The notes under the pieces: generated by a model
Databases searched by the model: none
Seen by the model: only the letters and a program-made list of their open reading frames with translations
Told to the model about the DNA's origin: nothing
Made by a program: the position numbers and the translations under genes
Part shown: one piece after another, positions 24,440 to 37,220 of the stretch
How the letters are laid out: each line of letters begins with the position of its first letter
Numbering within the stretch: position 1 is the stretch's first letter
Source of the DNA: Pholiota molesta
Lineage: Eukaryota > Basidiomycota > Agaricomycetes > Agaricales > Strophariaceae
Direction: 5' to 3'
NCBI GenBank assembly: GCA_014925825.1
Contig: JACGCK010000133.1
Coordinates: 60,894 to 124,893 of the forward strand
DNA length: 64,000 nucleotides

Positions 24440-25081
24440 ATCGCTATAGGGCGCTGAGGACCCAGGCTGGATGGTCTTCAAGTACGGCCTGCCTAGCAGG
24501 CATGCACGCGAGGTGCGGCAGCGGAACAACGTAAGCACACATCTTTGCATTGACGAGCAGCTACTTAACGAGGCCCTCCTCATGCCCAACCATCTCCGTT
24601 GTACCGATCTTCCAGATCCACCCTCTAGCGCCACTGAGTTATCTTGTATGCTGGGACTGCGAGTCGTGGTTGGCTGCGGAGACGTTTCGCGCGCTGTGTC
24701 GGTTGAGTTTGCAACTAAGACCATCAAAAGACCATAGGCAATGAGTGTGTTTGCGCTGCGCTGTCCCTGTGAATGCTTACCTGCAGCGAGTCCAGGGATT
24801 ACCCCCCGCACTGCGTTTCACTGATACTCGCAAGCTGGTATTTTCGGAGAGTTGGGCATTGTTTAAGGCTACGTGGCGGAGGTCCAGCGGGGTCCGGATG
24901 GTGCTCATGCGAAGGGCAGGAGGCAAAGAGGATGAATGCAGGATGGGGCGATAACAAGGATGGTGGGAAATTGTGGAAGTCCGAAGCTGGTGACAAACAA
25001 AACCACCGTGCTCGTGCTAGCAACTCCGCTCTCCAGTTCGCTTCTTGTCTGCGTTGGAGTTACCTGCTTCCACTTGGCTGA
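24440..25081. repeat. Degenerate copy of the repeated gene-family segment
   Basis: 24,540-24,800 aligns with 41,870-42,130 (tctttgcattgac, ccatctccgttgt, gcaatgagtgt.ttgcgctgcgctg), and more weakly with 54,900-55,060. The ggtgggaaattgtggaag to aagctggtg..aaac block near 24,960 recurs at 29,720, 33,895 and 42,877. No intact reading frame. Confidence 0.45.
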
Positions 25082-25471
25082 GTGGGTGCGTTCATCTCCA
25101 CTGAAGTATCTGATCCTTGCACTTGATCGCTCTGTTCAAACTTCAGGTCCTTCACCCGTTCGAGTCGCGTATACGAAATAAGTTTATGTTAACTTTTCTT
25201 GTATTCGACAAGTATTCGAGGACTTCGAAGCAACTTCGAAGGTCGCTATATATACGACCGTACACGGTGCGGATGGGAAATCAATTCTATTATGTCCTCA
25301 GAATCTCAAATCTGAGAAATTTCATACATTTCTTGCAAAGAACTAAGTAGTACAACACTTCGTAACTGTATTCCTGGATATCGAAATCGGAAGCACTATT
25401 CAAGGAAACTGAAAGTAGCCGCATATGCAATGATAATCTGGAACCATCAGACCATCCCACCTTCCCTGGCC

Positions 25472-26173
25472 CTACATCTCCGCCATGGCCATGTTCATCA
25501 AAAACTCGCGCCATCCCTCCAGCTCCCACAACCACAACGGATGGATGTGCCACTGCAAATTCAAGCTCGGGTAGTTCAGCGTCTGGTGCTCGTTGTCCGG
25601 GTACGCGTTCCTGGGGCGGCAGGTCATCGTCAGCTGGAGGCGCGCGATCTGCGCCTGCCGGATGCCCAGCTGGTACACGTTCGCGGGCGAGCCCGCGGGG
25701 AGCGCCGCGGCGTTGTGCGCCGCGAGGACCACCGCGCCCGGCACGAACGCGTTGACCGCGGCGCCGCCGCCCGCGAGCACGGCGGCGGGCACCCAGGCCT
25801 TGGGGATGGAGTTCCACTCCGTCGCGTCCGCGTGGATCAGGCACACGGTGTCCTTCGCGGGGACCGGGCCATGGGCGAAGGACTTGGCGAGGTCGACGGC
25901 CTGTGGGCGGGTCCCGGAAGGAGGTGTTAGCGCCGGAGACGGGAGGTTTTAGAGATGTGGTATTCGACTTACATCGGCGACGTAGAACACGGCGCCCAGT
26001 TCACCGCCCGCACTCGCCTGGGGCGGGCGGGGGTCTGCGCTGAAGCCTTTGTACCCGATGAAGACCCTGCCCACGGTCTGCGGCCCATGCACGCCGTCGC
26101 AAGGGATCGTCATCGCCGAAGCGACGAACGCCAACGAGAAGAAAACAGCGATGGTGGAAAGACCTCTGTGCAT
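25472..26173 (-). CDS. Small secreted protein, two exons (possible ADP-ribosyltransferase-like fold)
   Basis: The start at 26,173 gives a clear signal peptide (MHRGLSTIAVFFSLAFVASA) with likely cleavage after residue 20. Exon 1 is 26,173-25,973. The intron 25,972-25,901 has GTAAGT and CAG ends, and exon 2 is 25,900-25,472, giving 209 residues in one intact frame. Visible motifs are FIGYKGFS, then GGELGAVFYVAD, then PKAWVP. The order YKG...ELG.xFY followed by a helix rich in Ala resembles fungal ART-like secreted proteins, but I cannot confirm catalytic residues, so this is only a suggestion. Exon 2 is very GC-rich (Ala/Gly codons). A frame-broken paralog lies at 18,390-18,893. The likely destination is the cell exterior. 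Confidence 0.75.
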
Positions 26174-26859
26174 TGCGAAGTCTGTTGGGATATGAATACT
26201 ACAACCTGGCGAAAAGAAGATGTTATATACCTCTTCGTCCTGCAGGATAGGAGACCTGTAGCACCCATTGCATACGGGTTGTCGAATATGAGGTCTCCGC
26301 CAACAAGTGAATGACTTCTTTTATCACCATCTTGCTCGTCACAACCTTGAATCCGAAGGTATTCTAGTCCTTGGACCATTGATAGTACTAAGTAAGGATG
26401 CCGAAACATTCCACAAGGGGCCGTTCGACCCATACATCTGTCAGTCCAGAGTTGACACTGAATGCGAGTGCCTGAATAGTTGACGAAACACATTTAGCTG
26501 TGCCTAATAGGCACTCATCATCCTCTATTGTAGGATTCCTCTTAAAATAAGCGCCTATCGCGTCCTCCAAACAACCTCTCTATCTGCTCAAGAACCATTC
26601 AAGTCCGACGTAGGACATAGACCATTCATGATTGGCATCCAGTCCTTTCCTCGAAATACCCCACATCGCCGGCACGTTCAGCTGCATGCTCGGCTCCGTG
26701 CATCGAAATGTTATTTGACCAAGAATGCAATGCCGCAGACTGGACTCTGACTGGACAGTCTGGACTCGCCGTTCGTAGTTCTAACGTCTGGACAATTACG
26801 CAACACGAAGCGCGAAATTTCCTGTACCCATGACACGCGCTGCCGATGACCCGCCGAAA

Positions 26860-27590
26860 CAAAACAATGTGTATCCCCACGCCCCACAGCTCGCTGCTCT
26901 CTTCGACGCAGTGCAATCGAAATTTAAATTCTGATTTTTTCCCCGGAAAGGTAGCAAAAAATTTGATTATTATCACAACTGCCCCGACGGCCAGGTAGCT
27001 GTGGGACTGTGCAGCCCAACGAGCCAACTGGGCAAGCGGTAGTTTGTGTCTCAATCGTTTCTCGAAAGATGTTCACTGATAGAGAAGAGAAGACGGACCC
27101 AACATCCATGCAACTGTTCAGGCGTTCGCTAGGAAACGAAGCGAGGTGGAAAGCTCCTCCCTCCCCAAGCGACGATCATCGCGGTCTCCGGCGGCCACGG
27201 CGCTGCCGCCAGAAAAACAACACAGTGCCGTCCGCGTCGGTCATCGAAGAGGCGCCGGTATCCGAAGTGTCGACATCCGTCTGCTACCAGTTAAATGACA
27301 AGGACCCGTTCATAGGGTGCCCTACTACTTACTCCCACCGACACGACGACGTGAGTGCAGCTGAACGAAATCCTCGTAGATAAGGGCGCTTACGGATATC
27401 ATTTGAATTCATAGCACATACACATGGCTTGAAAACAAGAGACAGCAAGTCGATTGCGATTGTGGGTGGGGGAGAGTATCTTGCGTACACTCTCGAGGGC
27501 CAACATTGGGATGAGACGGAAAGTTATCGTCGATCGCTCCGGTGATCGCCTGTGTGCACTTGCCATCGGCGCCGTGCGCTTATGCACTTG
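26860..27590 (+). pseudogene. Eroded partial copy of the gene at 20,882-22,800
   Basis: Blocks match the other locus in order: tgtatccccacgcc (26,870 with 20,420), aactgccc.cgacggccag (26,979 with 20,538), the gtttgtgtctcaatc/ctcgaaagatg block (27,040 with 21,984), and cgacacgacgacgtgagtg followed by the last-exon region with gtggattgggga-like remains (27,340-27,520 with 22,556-22,730). Most internal exons are missing and the last exon is interrupted. No functional product is expected. Confidence 0.6.
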
Positions 27591-27649
27591 CACGCCTTCC
27601 TCCTATATTGCGCGAATATTGGGTTTTACTTTTATGTACAATGGACTAT

Positions 27650-30600
27650 TTCAATCTGGATTTATTGTATCCCTTTACTATTTCGACATTTATCAGCTAC
27701 AATGCCAATTCCTAGCCAATTCCGAGCCAATTTCCGCTTGACCCAAGTTCGACTACATTTAGGGAAGCCGCAGATAAGTATTCTCGATGTCAGTGAATTG
27801 CAGTTCAAAAGTCACAGGTCCACTTTATAAAGATATGCAGTCCCTGGATTGCACATTAGAGTCATGCAGCAAGCCACCACGACCGACGTAGGCTCCAAAA
27901 CAAGGATTAATACCGGGTAGATAAGAGAATTCTCATGTCAGTGGAAAAACCTTGCTGCCAGTGGTCGCGAATGAAGGAGGCGAATGAACAACGTCTACGC
28001 ATTTTGCTTTACAGAAACATGATACTCCCAGAGAGTATACGAGTTTCAGACAAGAAATCAGTCCAAATAAAATTCAATTCCGCAAAGCTAGGATACATTC
28101 ATAACTCAGCTACCCTCCCCGCCACCCGCTGTCAGAGGCCAACTCGGCGCCGTGTTCTAAATTCCCTCTCCAACGATCCCTTTACTCACCTTACGCACAC
28201 GCACATGCAGTTCGTGGATCTAGCGCAGCGCGGCACTTCCACCACGCTCGCGCGCCTCCGCGCCCAGCCCGCACATCGACATCCCCCTCCGTCGACATCG
28301 ACATCGAGTAAGACCGAGTGCCGAATGCGTGATTTGAAGGTTCACCCGATCCCGAACCAGGCGGGGCCCCCAACTACCCACCACACCGCACGGCACGGTC
28401 TGAATCTCCACGCGCCACTCGGTCCCGCCCCGCATCCGGCGCAGCTGTACGTATGCACATCTGGTAAGTACTTACTTACTTACTGATGATGATGATGATG
28501 GAAGTACACCCCGGGAGCCCGCGCGCATCCGCGTCCAACGCAATCTGCAGAGGCCACAGCGCAGGCGAACGACCGCGCTACTTGAGTACACGCATCTGGG
28601 CTCTTCCGCTCCTCGCGGGGCCAACGCGCGTGGGCCGCTCACCCACGCGCATGCCTCCGGCGTTCGTGAAGGAGCTGTTAGCGGGCTCCGGCGCGCTTCT
28701 GCGAGGGCGACCAGATGGAATGAAAGGCAGCATGGAGCGGCGCAGTGCCATCGGTGGAGGGGAGCCTGCGATGAGGTACTAGCGTGCACAAACAAGCAAA
28801 AAACGCGCGTCTTCGAGCCGGCGGGCGAAAAGACGACCGGGCACCAACCTCAATTAGGGGGTGTAGCGGAGGTGGTAAGCTGGGCGGACGGGATAAGGTG
28901 AACGCGTGCCCATCGTTGAGGGCGCGGTGGTGAGACTCGTGGGCGCGCAAATAGGCTGCGGAGGAGCGGCACGGGGTGTGGCGCATCTCCGGTGCGCTGT
29001 GTCCGAATAGTCGAGGGTGGGGTGATCTTTGGCGCAGTCCTTCGCTCAACTTTGGGACCCAAGTGGGAGCGTGGGCCAAGCCCCTTCCCGACTGCAGCGT
29101 CTGCGCGTTGCTGTATACGCTGTAGGATATGCTGCGTGCTTTGTACGGGAAGACGGAAACGGCGAGGGCAAGGGCAGTGAGGCAATAATCATATGGACAC
29201 GGAAGAAGGGAGAAAGCACGGGATTTTTGCTGGGCCCTTGACATCGCCGGCGGGACGCGAAGGCGGGTATCATAATAGAACAGGTGTGCACAAGCGATGG
29301 TAACGCTGTAAGGGAGTGATAAGGGTGGAAGTCAATGGTGGAGAGATGTCAGTGAATGTAAACAAACCTGGTACAGCTCTCGCAGATGACTTTGTCACCC
29401 CGCGCCACCCCACGTCAATTCACCAGCTCTGGCCTTCAGATTTTCGGAACCGGTATCCAATAGGCAGCCAATCGATGTTGAGCGCATTGGACGAGGTATA
29501 AAAGGGATTTCCTGTATTTGATACCTGTCCCGCAAGGTCATTGGAATGGGACAAGGGAGTGGGTGAACGGTCTCCTACCTCGGCTACACGTAGAAGGCTG
29601 GTGTCAATATGGCTCCGCGTGCACGCGGAAGGCTACATTCAAAGGATAGCAGAGAACGGGAAGGACATCAGGAAGGATGGGAGACGAAGTGGGAGGCAAA
29701 GGTGGGAGACGATGATGGTGGGAAAATACGGAAGCCTTCGGCAAACACGGCCAACGTTCGCTTGCTCTTCGTGCTGAACAGTGCGCTCCCTACCGTCTGC
29801 CTCTGTCAGTATCTTGTCTAATTACAACCCCTCCCTCGTTTGTCATTCCCAAAGGACCACACAACGTCGCTGATAGGAGACCACCATCGCCTACAGGCTC
29901 CGAAGACGCGCACGACAAGGGGACGCAGAAGGCAACATCTACCTCCCGCTCCGCCCCTTGATCCCACTCCAAACCCGGCATTCCAACCGGCCCCATAGTA
30001 CATCACGCTCGTCAAAAACACGCAGGGAGCCCTGATCTCGGGTGCGTGCGTGGGCCCCTCCCTTCCGTTCGTCAGTCGCATTGTTGCAGCCGAGCGCGGT
30101 CTCACCGCGCGGGAGAGGCGTCGCCTTTCGATTGCGCTGTGCTGTGGTATGTATGCGCGCTCATCTGATCGGTCCTACTTACGTCGAACGTTGCCTTTGC
30201 CGTGAACGCGCCTCTCAGCGGTTCCCCTTGGCGAAGCTGATATGTGTCTCTCATTGGTCTTTTCGTCGCTGACCTCGTCTGTATTCAGCGCTCCGCATCC
30301 GGCCTATATTGTTTGCCCCCATCTCCTTGATGTTGAGCTCACCTGGCGCTCATCCGCTCCTTACTCGCTCCAATCCGTGGGTGTGAAGATGAGCGAGGCT
30401 TCCAGTATGTCGGGCACTTGGGGGAAGAGAACTGAGGTAGGTCTTCCCATCTGCTTCCCCGTTTCCCGTGTTCCCATGTCTTTATAACACCATTCGCACT
30501 TTGGTTTTTTCGTAGAAATACGCGGCCCACACGCCAGCGTAAGCGCCAAGCGGCGTCTTCCACCTTCCTCGAACCCATAACACCGACGACGGTATGCACG

Positions 30601-32700
30601 ATCCACAGGCCAGCCCGCTCCGATGGGCGTTACCGGTGCTTGTTCCCGGATCTTAGCCTGTGTACGACAGCGTGCAAGGGTTATCGTACACCCCATCTCG
30701 ACATCGCGCGCTCTGCGTACAGCGCTGTTCCGTGGCCCATCCTACATACGTACTCTCAGCTGGAGGATATCTAGCTCGTGGTTCCATGTGATGCGCGCTC
30801 CGAGACAAACGGGTGTTCGTTTCTCACTGGCCTTTCTGTTTCTTATTAGTTCCTCACCTGTATTCTGTATCCCAGCACGTTGTGTGGCGCTCACCGCGTC
30901 AACGCTGTCAGCATCGACCCAGGTCTCGTTTCTCTCCGAGCGAGTTTAAGGAGGCAGAGAGAAGTATTGAATATGGGCCCAAAGACTACAATGCTCGACG
31001 TTGAGAGCTCAGGGTTCAGATAGAATCGGTATTCCCCATTTTTTCCCGTCCACGAACGCTCGATTTCGTTCCTGCCACCACCTGCCTCACCTCGCGGTTG
31101 TTCGTTTGTATGCACTCCGCTCCGTGTGCTGACCGCTGACGCGTTCCCTCGCACCCGCTCCTATGTAGTTCCGCGCGTCTGTGTCTGTGTGCACGTACCT
31201 CCCGGATCCCACTGCTTGTCCCGGGTCATCGATGTATGTATTCGTTTGTCGATGAGGAAATTCATTATCTGACACTGTGCCGTGCCGTGCTCAGCGCCGA
31301 CTCCAGGCTTGTTCACCGAATCTGGTGCTATCGCCACCGTCCGTCCGTGCGCACAATCTGGTTGTCTCTGAATAATGCGTAACAGCACAATTCCGACCGG
31401 GCAGCTGTAGACAGGCTCGTGATCGTGACTCGTCTCTGTGCGGTGTGTCGTCGAGCGCCGTGCGTGCGTGCGTGTGTGCGTCCATGTCCATGGCTGGGTG
31501 GTTTGGGATCCAGATGGACGCGGAACGGACGCTGGGTTCCTGGGTGGGGTGCAGATGTCGCTACCTTATTTTTTATCCGCGTGGATGAAGCCTTCGGATG
31601 CATGCGGGTCCGGTTGGCTGCGCGGCGTCGACGCGCTTCTACGGGTGTACACTGTACATAATGGACAGACAGGCGTGTGTCTGGGTCTCGTCCTCGCAAT
31701 TGCTGTTTGTGCATGACTTTCGGCTTCCAGTTGAGAAAATCTTGACGGTCCTCGACTGTGCGGCTGCGCTCGGCCAAGATATCGTCTCTCCAACGGGGCG
31801 AGGCCACGCTACTCTTCTCCTTCGCTGTCCTTCTCCAATTGGTATTGAGGAGGAAGTTGGCGGAGTTATATCGATAGATGGATGTGGATCTCCAAATAAG
31901 CATCGTGAATTGTTCATGGTCGGATTGCATTGATGTTATCTATTGGCACTGAGTTGCGATCTAGTGCGCTTAATCATCATCATGCGCGGTTCTAGGCGGT
32001 TCCAACCTTTCCGAGCATTAGAAACCCAAGCAGATACCGGGAACGGGGGGGTACTGGACGACGTGCTGTCGTCTCGTAGACCCGGACTTGGCGGGGGGAT
32101 ATACTTACAAATTCTTCCGCAGAGATGGCTAGATTTCGTTTGACGCTAGACACTGCAGCGATCGTGTTCTGTGGGCGCTATAGTGGATGGGGACCGGGCA
32201 TTGGGGTGTTGAGCGTGAGTCTGATGCTATGTTGGGGAGTCGGCTTCTGGTCGGGCATGTTTAGACCTTCAGTATGATACGTAGAATGGCCGTTGTTTTA
32301 TCGAAATTCTGTTGAAATTCATCAGTCTGGCAGAGTCGCTTGCATGGAAGCAGGCACAACCAAGACATGTAAATGAAATATATTTCGAAACCTCCAAAAC
32401 CACCGGCAATTTGGCTTAAGTAAGAAAGAAATTGTGTTCTCATGTACCGTAATCAGAACAAACATGATACATATTGACCAAGAATCCAACAAAATAGCAG
32501 TGATACATAATTTAAATCATGTATAGGACACATTCAAGGAAAACACCACGATAGAATCAAAGCTCGACAGCGTCAAGCAGCGCCACACCTCAAACATCCT
32601 AGAAAAAAGCGGAGGAAGCACAAACCAAGGGATCCACAGCAACAAAAGGGGGTAAACAACGGTAGAAACCGCACCCACAACACCGAATCACAACCGGACA
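27650..32700. other. Gene-poor stretch with scattered repeat fragments
   Basis: About 5 kb in which I assign no gene. Open frames reach about 200 codons (for example 31,328-31,930 and 28,678-29,244, both minus) but have no known motifs, no matching splice partners and heavy overlap with frames on the other strand. A GAT microsatellite lies at 28,484-28,500. The block at 29,690-29,800 belongs to the repeat family also seen at 24,960, 33,895 and 42,877. Confidence 0.4.
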
Positions 32701-33139
32701 GAGACGATGGTCACTGATATTCAATCTCAAATCCACGCGGTTTACAGCGGCCAGTCAGTGGCTACCCCGAGCGACATAGTCAAGCGAGCGCCCGCAAGAC
32801 AATGATCATGATGGAGATATTACGCATGGCGCCAATCCTCTCTGAAGCGTCGAGTTCGAAAGCGAGCACGGGCATGTACGATGCCAGGTGGACGACGAAC
32901 GACAGAAAAACAGCAGGAACACCGCAAAACAAATGGCCGAATGCGAGACCGCCCGTTAGCGCACGAGCGAGGATGGGCTCGAATGCGCGGGTGTCTCCAA
33001 GGCGAAATCACCTCGATGTTGCCATACCATGACAGTATACGAGAGATAGAGGAACCGTCTTGAATGTCCAGTCTACTGCCATTTGGTCCATGCCGACTGG
33101 CCATACACCAAAGAAATGCAGCTGGCAATGAGCTCATAG

Positions 33140-34080
33140 GAAGAACTTCCGTGGCGCGTTTTACTGATGCTCGCGACATGGTACGTTTACGAAGGTGGGG
33201 CGTCGTCTGAGGGTAGGTAATCGAGACCCAGTGGACCCCGTACGGCGCTCGCGCGAAAGATCGTCCATGACGAGAGAAAAGTCATGTTCCAATGGAGCAG
33301 ATAATGATCTAGCGAAGATGATAAGTTTTCGGGCATTTCTCTGATAGCACCATGCGCCACCCACCTCTGAGGCGCCCTTAAAGCGGCCGTTCGATGATAC
33401 CACTTTCGATGACACCACTAGCTCTCGCGCGTCTTGCGCACTGCAGATGTGTTGCCTTGACCATAGCCGACGTGCTGAGGCTCCGCATGCGAATCCAGGT
33501 ATCACAGCGCCGAGAATGGACATGACGACGTGGATGTATATTCATCGATCGATGAAGCTGTGATGGGAAATGCACATTCGTTAGCGCGGGCGCGATGATG
33601 AAGCAGTACAATTGAACGCACCAGAGATCCTAACTTCCCTGCTCCGCTTTCTTAGCCATGGTATTTCGCTATCCTCTGATCGTCTCGCTCGCGGAACCAG
33701 TTCCTGACGGACGCTGCGAACGTTGGGCTGCTTGCATGATATAAGAGGTTGGGTGGAGACTCTCCCGCTTCGATGACACGTAGGATTCCTTTATCGGTAT
33801 GAGCGATATATGTAAGGCTAGGATGGCGGGAGTTGGCATAGATAACGCAGACGAGACGCAATGAGGATTAGGAAAAGGAAGCGATGGGACGGTGGGAAAC
33901 GGGAAGCTGGTGGCAAACACGACCATGCGCTGATCTGCCATAAGCTTCACGCTGCGCGTCTCAGCGGGACGGAGACGTACCAACAAAGGATGTTGAGTCG
34001 GCAAGCGGCATTGAAGCAGGTGACGGTTGCGATGAGGGGGGAGGCGGAGGAGACGAAGGTTGCGGATGGGAAGGAGGAGC
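33140..34080 (-). repeat. Repeated gene-family segment, copy C
   Basis: Aligns over most of its length with 42,200-43,100, with blocks such as gtcttctgag.gtaggtaa, agctctcgcgcgt/ggctctctcgcgca, the 33,655-33,900 block with tgcttgcatgatat.agaggttgggtgga, and ggtgggaaacgggaagctggtggcaaacacgacca. Minus-strand frames in the copies share short peptides (GILRVI, MRLV.VI.ANSRH). The sequence at 54,880-55,774 encodes a better preserved relative. It is probably a decayed gene with several exons; product unknown. Confidence 0.55.
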
Positions 34081-34718
34081 GGGTTCGTTCTCGAACCGTC
34101 GAAATCTTGCTTCAATCTTCTTCGGGCACGTAGTATTGGAGCCTAGCCTCAACGTTAATATGAAAGTCTACAAGAAAATGAATAAAATAACATACTGTTG
34201 TGCCCGAGCTGTCCACACGCACGGCATTTTACGGGCGCACGAGGTTTTCGACGGCGGATGGTCGGCTCAGCGGCGATAGCGGTTGGGAGAGTTTGAGGGT
34301 AGAAAGAGCGCACGACGGAGAGTATGGACTCTCCGAACTCATCCATCCACGGCTTCCTCCAACGCGTTTCCTGGTACAGCAGATCGACTGTCCCAATCCT
34401 GTCGGCACGGGCGCATTCGACGATAGTTGAGATAATTTGGTCGGACAGGAAGATTTTAGAGCCCATGTTTTGCAGGACCGCGGAGGTGAATATGAGACGT
34501 GCATTTTGATCTCGCCAGTCGAACAAAGCCATCTGTAGCTTTCTACTTGTATCCGTCGGTGCGGCGGCCATGACAGGTTGCGAATTCGAAAGTGCCCGAG
34601 CAGCCTTGTCGATAGTGGTTGGGACAGGCATTGCGAATGCGTTGGGATGGCGGAGCGCGAAGCCCAGCGTAGGCGAACGAGGCTTGCAGCGCGAGCAACG
34701 TAGAGTCAATTCGAACAT
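33961..34718 (-). CDS. Zinc-knuckle protein tail resembling the C-terminus of basidiomycete helicase-like proteins
   Basis: The minus-strand frame 34,718-34,155 starts MFELTLRCSRC. It contains a helical segment of about 90 residues (ALFDWRDQNARLIF ... RWRKPWMDEFGES), then a basic linker RRRKPRAPVKC and half of a zinc knuckle, CRACGQLGHN. A GTATGT donor follows. After a short intron, a second exon gives NTTCPKKIEARF and a Pro/Ser-rich tail ending near 33,961. From memory, an acidic FGES block followed by a basic linker and CxxCGxxGH knuckle is typical of the end of expanded RecQ-like helicase proteins in agarics. The helicase core itself is absent, so this is a fragment or a small derived gene. 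The second exon overlaps repeat copy C. Confidence 0.45.
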
Positions 34719-34759
34719 TGGTTGATGCGCAACACGTAATGTCCATTCGCTCGTCCTTT

Positions 34760-36380
34760 TCCTCTCTTTATATCAGCGGCTGCGCTCTGGTTAATAACGT
34801 AGGTGCATCCACCCCTTCCGACACGATGGCGCGTATTGAGAATAGGAGTCTTACTTATTGGGCTGAGCAGGCCAGGGTACATCGGTGGCGCCCTTGATAC
34901 TTTGGTATGCCAGACGACAAGTACCAATCAACTGCTTTCCTAACCATTTCCAGATACCGCATATATGTTACTGGTGCTCTATCCACTGAAACAGAGATGT
35001 CACCACCATTCCTGCCTCCACCACTGCCAAAACCCGACGCCAACACGACACAGCGCGCCACCAGCACCTCCCTGGGCCTGACTCGCGCTGGAGGCGATGT
35101 GGGACCATGGCAGGGACGCGGTGTCGTCGTCTTCTTCATCGTCCTCTCTGCAGGTGCGTTTTGCATTTTCTCGTGCCATCTGCGCTCCGCGGTCACATCG
35201 CCCTATAAAGGTGTTGCGCGGCAAGCCGCCCTCGCTCTCCGACGTGCTACGCATGTGCCCACATCCCACCCTCAACAAGGACTCTAATGCGCATGGAAAG
35301 GGTGTTGACGACGTGTGCATGCGCAGTGCACACCATGACCGACGCATTTCCGCCCCCAGGCCGTCTGCGCGCGCAAAGCACACTGCGTTCTGCAGTGGCT
35401 GTTGCGCGTAGACGCGAGGTAGGGGCTACTGGCACTACATAAGACGGCGGGCCTCCTGCATGGGTGTGTGGGTGAAAGGCGCGATGGCTCCGTCTGCGCC
35501 TCCATTCCGTCAGACTGGGTGGATGTGGGCGGGTTTTCGTCGGCTGGGTGAGGGTTGGGCGCTGGAGTGCTATCCGGTGTTCTCCGGATGTGAACAGCAG
35601 GTGGGGATGTGGGTCGCGTTCAACTGGCGTTCTTTGTTTGCTCTGCGCGAGTGCTGTTTGCGATGTGCGTCGTTTGTGGTATCCTACCGGAATGTCATGT
35701 TCCTAGCACGTTTACACATAGGTCAATCAATGCACACAGAGCACAGAGCACAGAGCACAGAGGGCCCTTCACCGACCTGAGACGATCTCCATTTAAAGGG
35801 CAATGAGAAATGGCAGTGGCCCATGAGTGAGGTGCGTGAGGGTGCGTGAGGGTGCGTGCACTCACTTCCACTCATTTTCGACTCGCGTTCACTCACCTCA
35901 CTCATTGTTTCGGCCGGTACTGGCCCCGGCGACTTCGGCTGCCGTTCGGCAACAAGTTCCCACCGTCTCAACTACACCTCCCATTGCAAAATCACCGCGC
36001 GAAAACTGCACAAGAGATATGGGTAGTATATAACTGTTCTGTATCGATTCTATATGTATATAGCTACCCTTAAAAACTGTTTTCTTAACCAATGAGGCAC
36101 CGCCATAGGCTGTATAAGTGTAAGGGATAGTATTCATGTGTGCTTCAATTAAATACACTGAGTCCGGCAGGCGCATACTGCGACAGCTCGCAATGAATGT
36201 CGTCAAAACACATTCAAGTCTATAAAGGTTTGGGTCTGGAAAGCGTCGTCGGGCAAGCAAGGTGCTTGCAAGGTGCTCAGCGCACCCTAAATTACCTTTT
36301 GTGTGATTCGTGTGAATTATATGTAAGGTTGTGCGTATACAACCTTAGACGCTCCACAGGCGCGTACGTGCCACACTGCA
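34760..36380. other. Gene-poor stretch with simple repeats
   Basis: No gene assigned. Contains gcacagagcacagagcacag at about 35,738-35,760, and a gtgcgtgagg repeat (35,829-35,858) followed by ctcac-rich DNA up to 35,905. These are inverted relative to the TCAC-rich tract at 36,390-36,720. Confidence 0.4.
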
Positions 36381-36389
36381 TCCATCCCA

Positions 36390-36720
36390 GACTTGCATTA
36401 AATCTTGCGCACTCCTCACGTACTCTTCACGCACCCTCACACACTCTTCACGCACTTTCACGCACTTTCACGCACTCTCACTCACTTTTGCTCACGCACT
36501 CACGCACCCTCACGCACCCTCACGCACTCTTACATATCCCGATTCCCCACTCATCCTCGCTCATATATCACTCATTTAGTTAGAAGTAAGTGCACTTATC
36601 ACTCACTTGTATTTTCCCTTCACTTACACTCACTCACTTATATTTTATCCACACTTGCACTCACTCACTTGTATTTCACCCACTGTTACACACTTATGTT
36701 TTCAATCTCGCACTTACATG
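36390..36720. repeat. TCAC/CACGCAC-rich satellite-like tract
   Basis: Dozens of variants of ctcacgcac, ttcacgcac and actcactta follow one another with irregular spacing. The same type of DNA occurs at 38,215-38,400, and its reverse complement at 35,829-35,858. Confidence 0.7.
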
Positions 36721-36739
36721 ACTGAATGATGATTAAAAC

Positions 36740-37220
36740 GGAAATTTCAGCGTCGCCTCCTGTATCTCCCGCGCCTGCGTGTCGAACCTGACCGCAGCCC
36801 TTCCACGAGCAGCAGATGTATTGAGCCTGGCCGCCACCCCTTCAAGAGCAGCGGACGTACAGCAGATGTACCGAGCCCGAACGCCATGCCTTCGCAGGCG
36901 GAAAGTACGCATGAGCTCGCGCGCCAGCTGGCAGGCTTCGCGGAGGCTGGACGCGTTCCACGACGCCGGCAACACCAACACCAACGCCGGAACCACTCGC
37001 GGAGGCGCTGCCGCACAGCATCACCGCCGTGCCTTCGACAGTAGCAGACGTACCCAATCCTACCGCCGCCTATCCGTGAGCAGCAGACGTACCGTGCTCC
37101 GCTCGAGCCGCGTGAACGACAAGCGCTCGACGCGGCGCACCGATGCGAGTGCGGCCGGCGCAGATGGCGACGCAATTAGCGATGGAGGGCGCGGAAAACG
37201 GGGTGGTTGACGTGAGGCGC
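36740..37220. repeat. GC-rich segment with degenerate 40-45 bp repeats
   Basis: Units built around agcag(a/c)(g/t)gtac and a Pro/Ala-rich context repeat near 36,800, 36,850, 37,040 and 37,080. Long frames are open on both strands, including 36,779-37,210 (+). Peptides of related sequence appear in different frames from unit to unit, which suggests a former gene that has lost frame rather than a live one. Confidence 0.35.

Noticed and set aside
25410..25952. Plus-strand frames of 119-166 codons over the secreted-protein gene
   Set aside because: GC-rich antisense shadows. The minus strand has a signal peptide, intron and paralog support.
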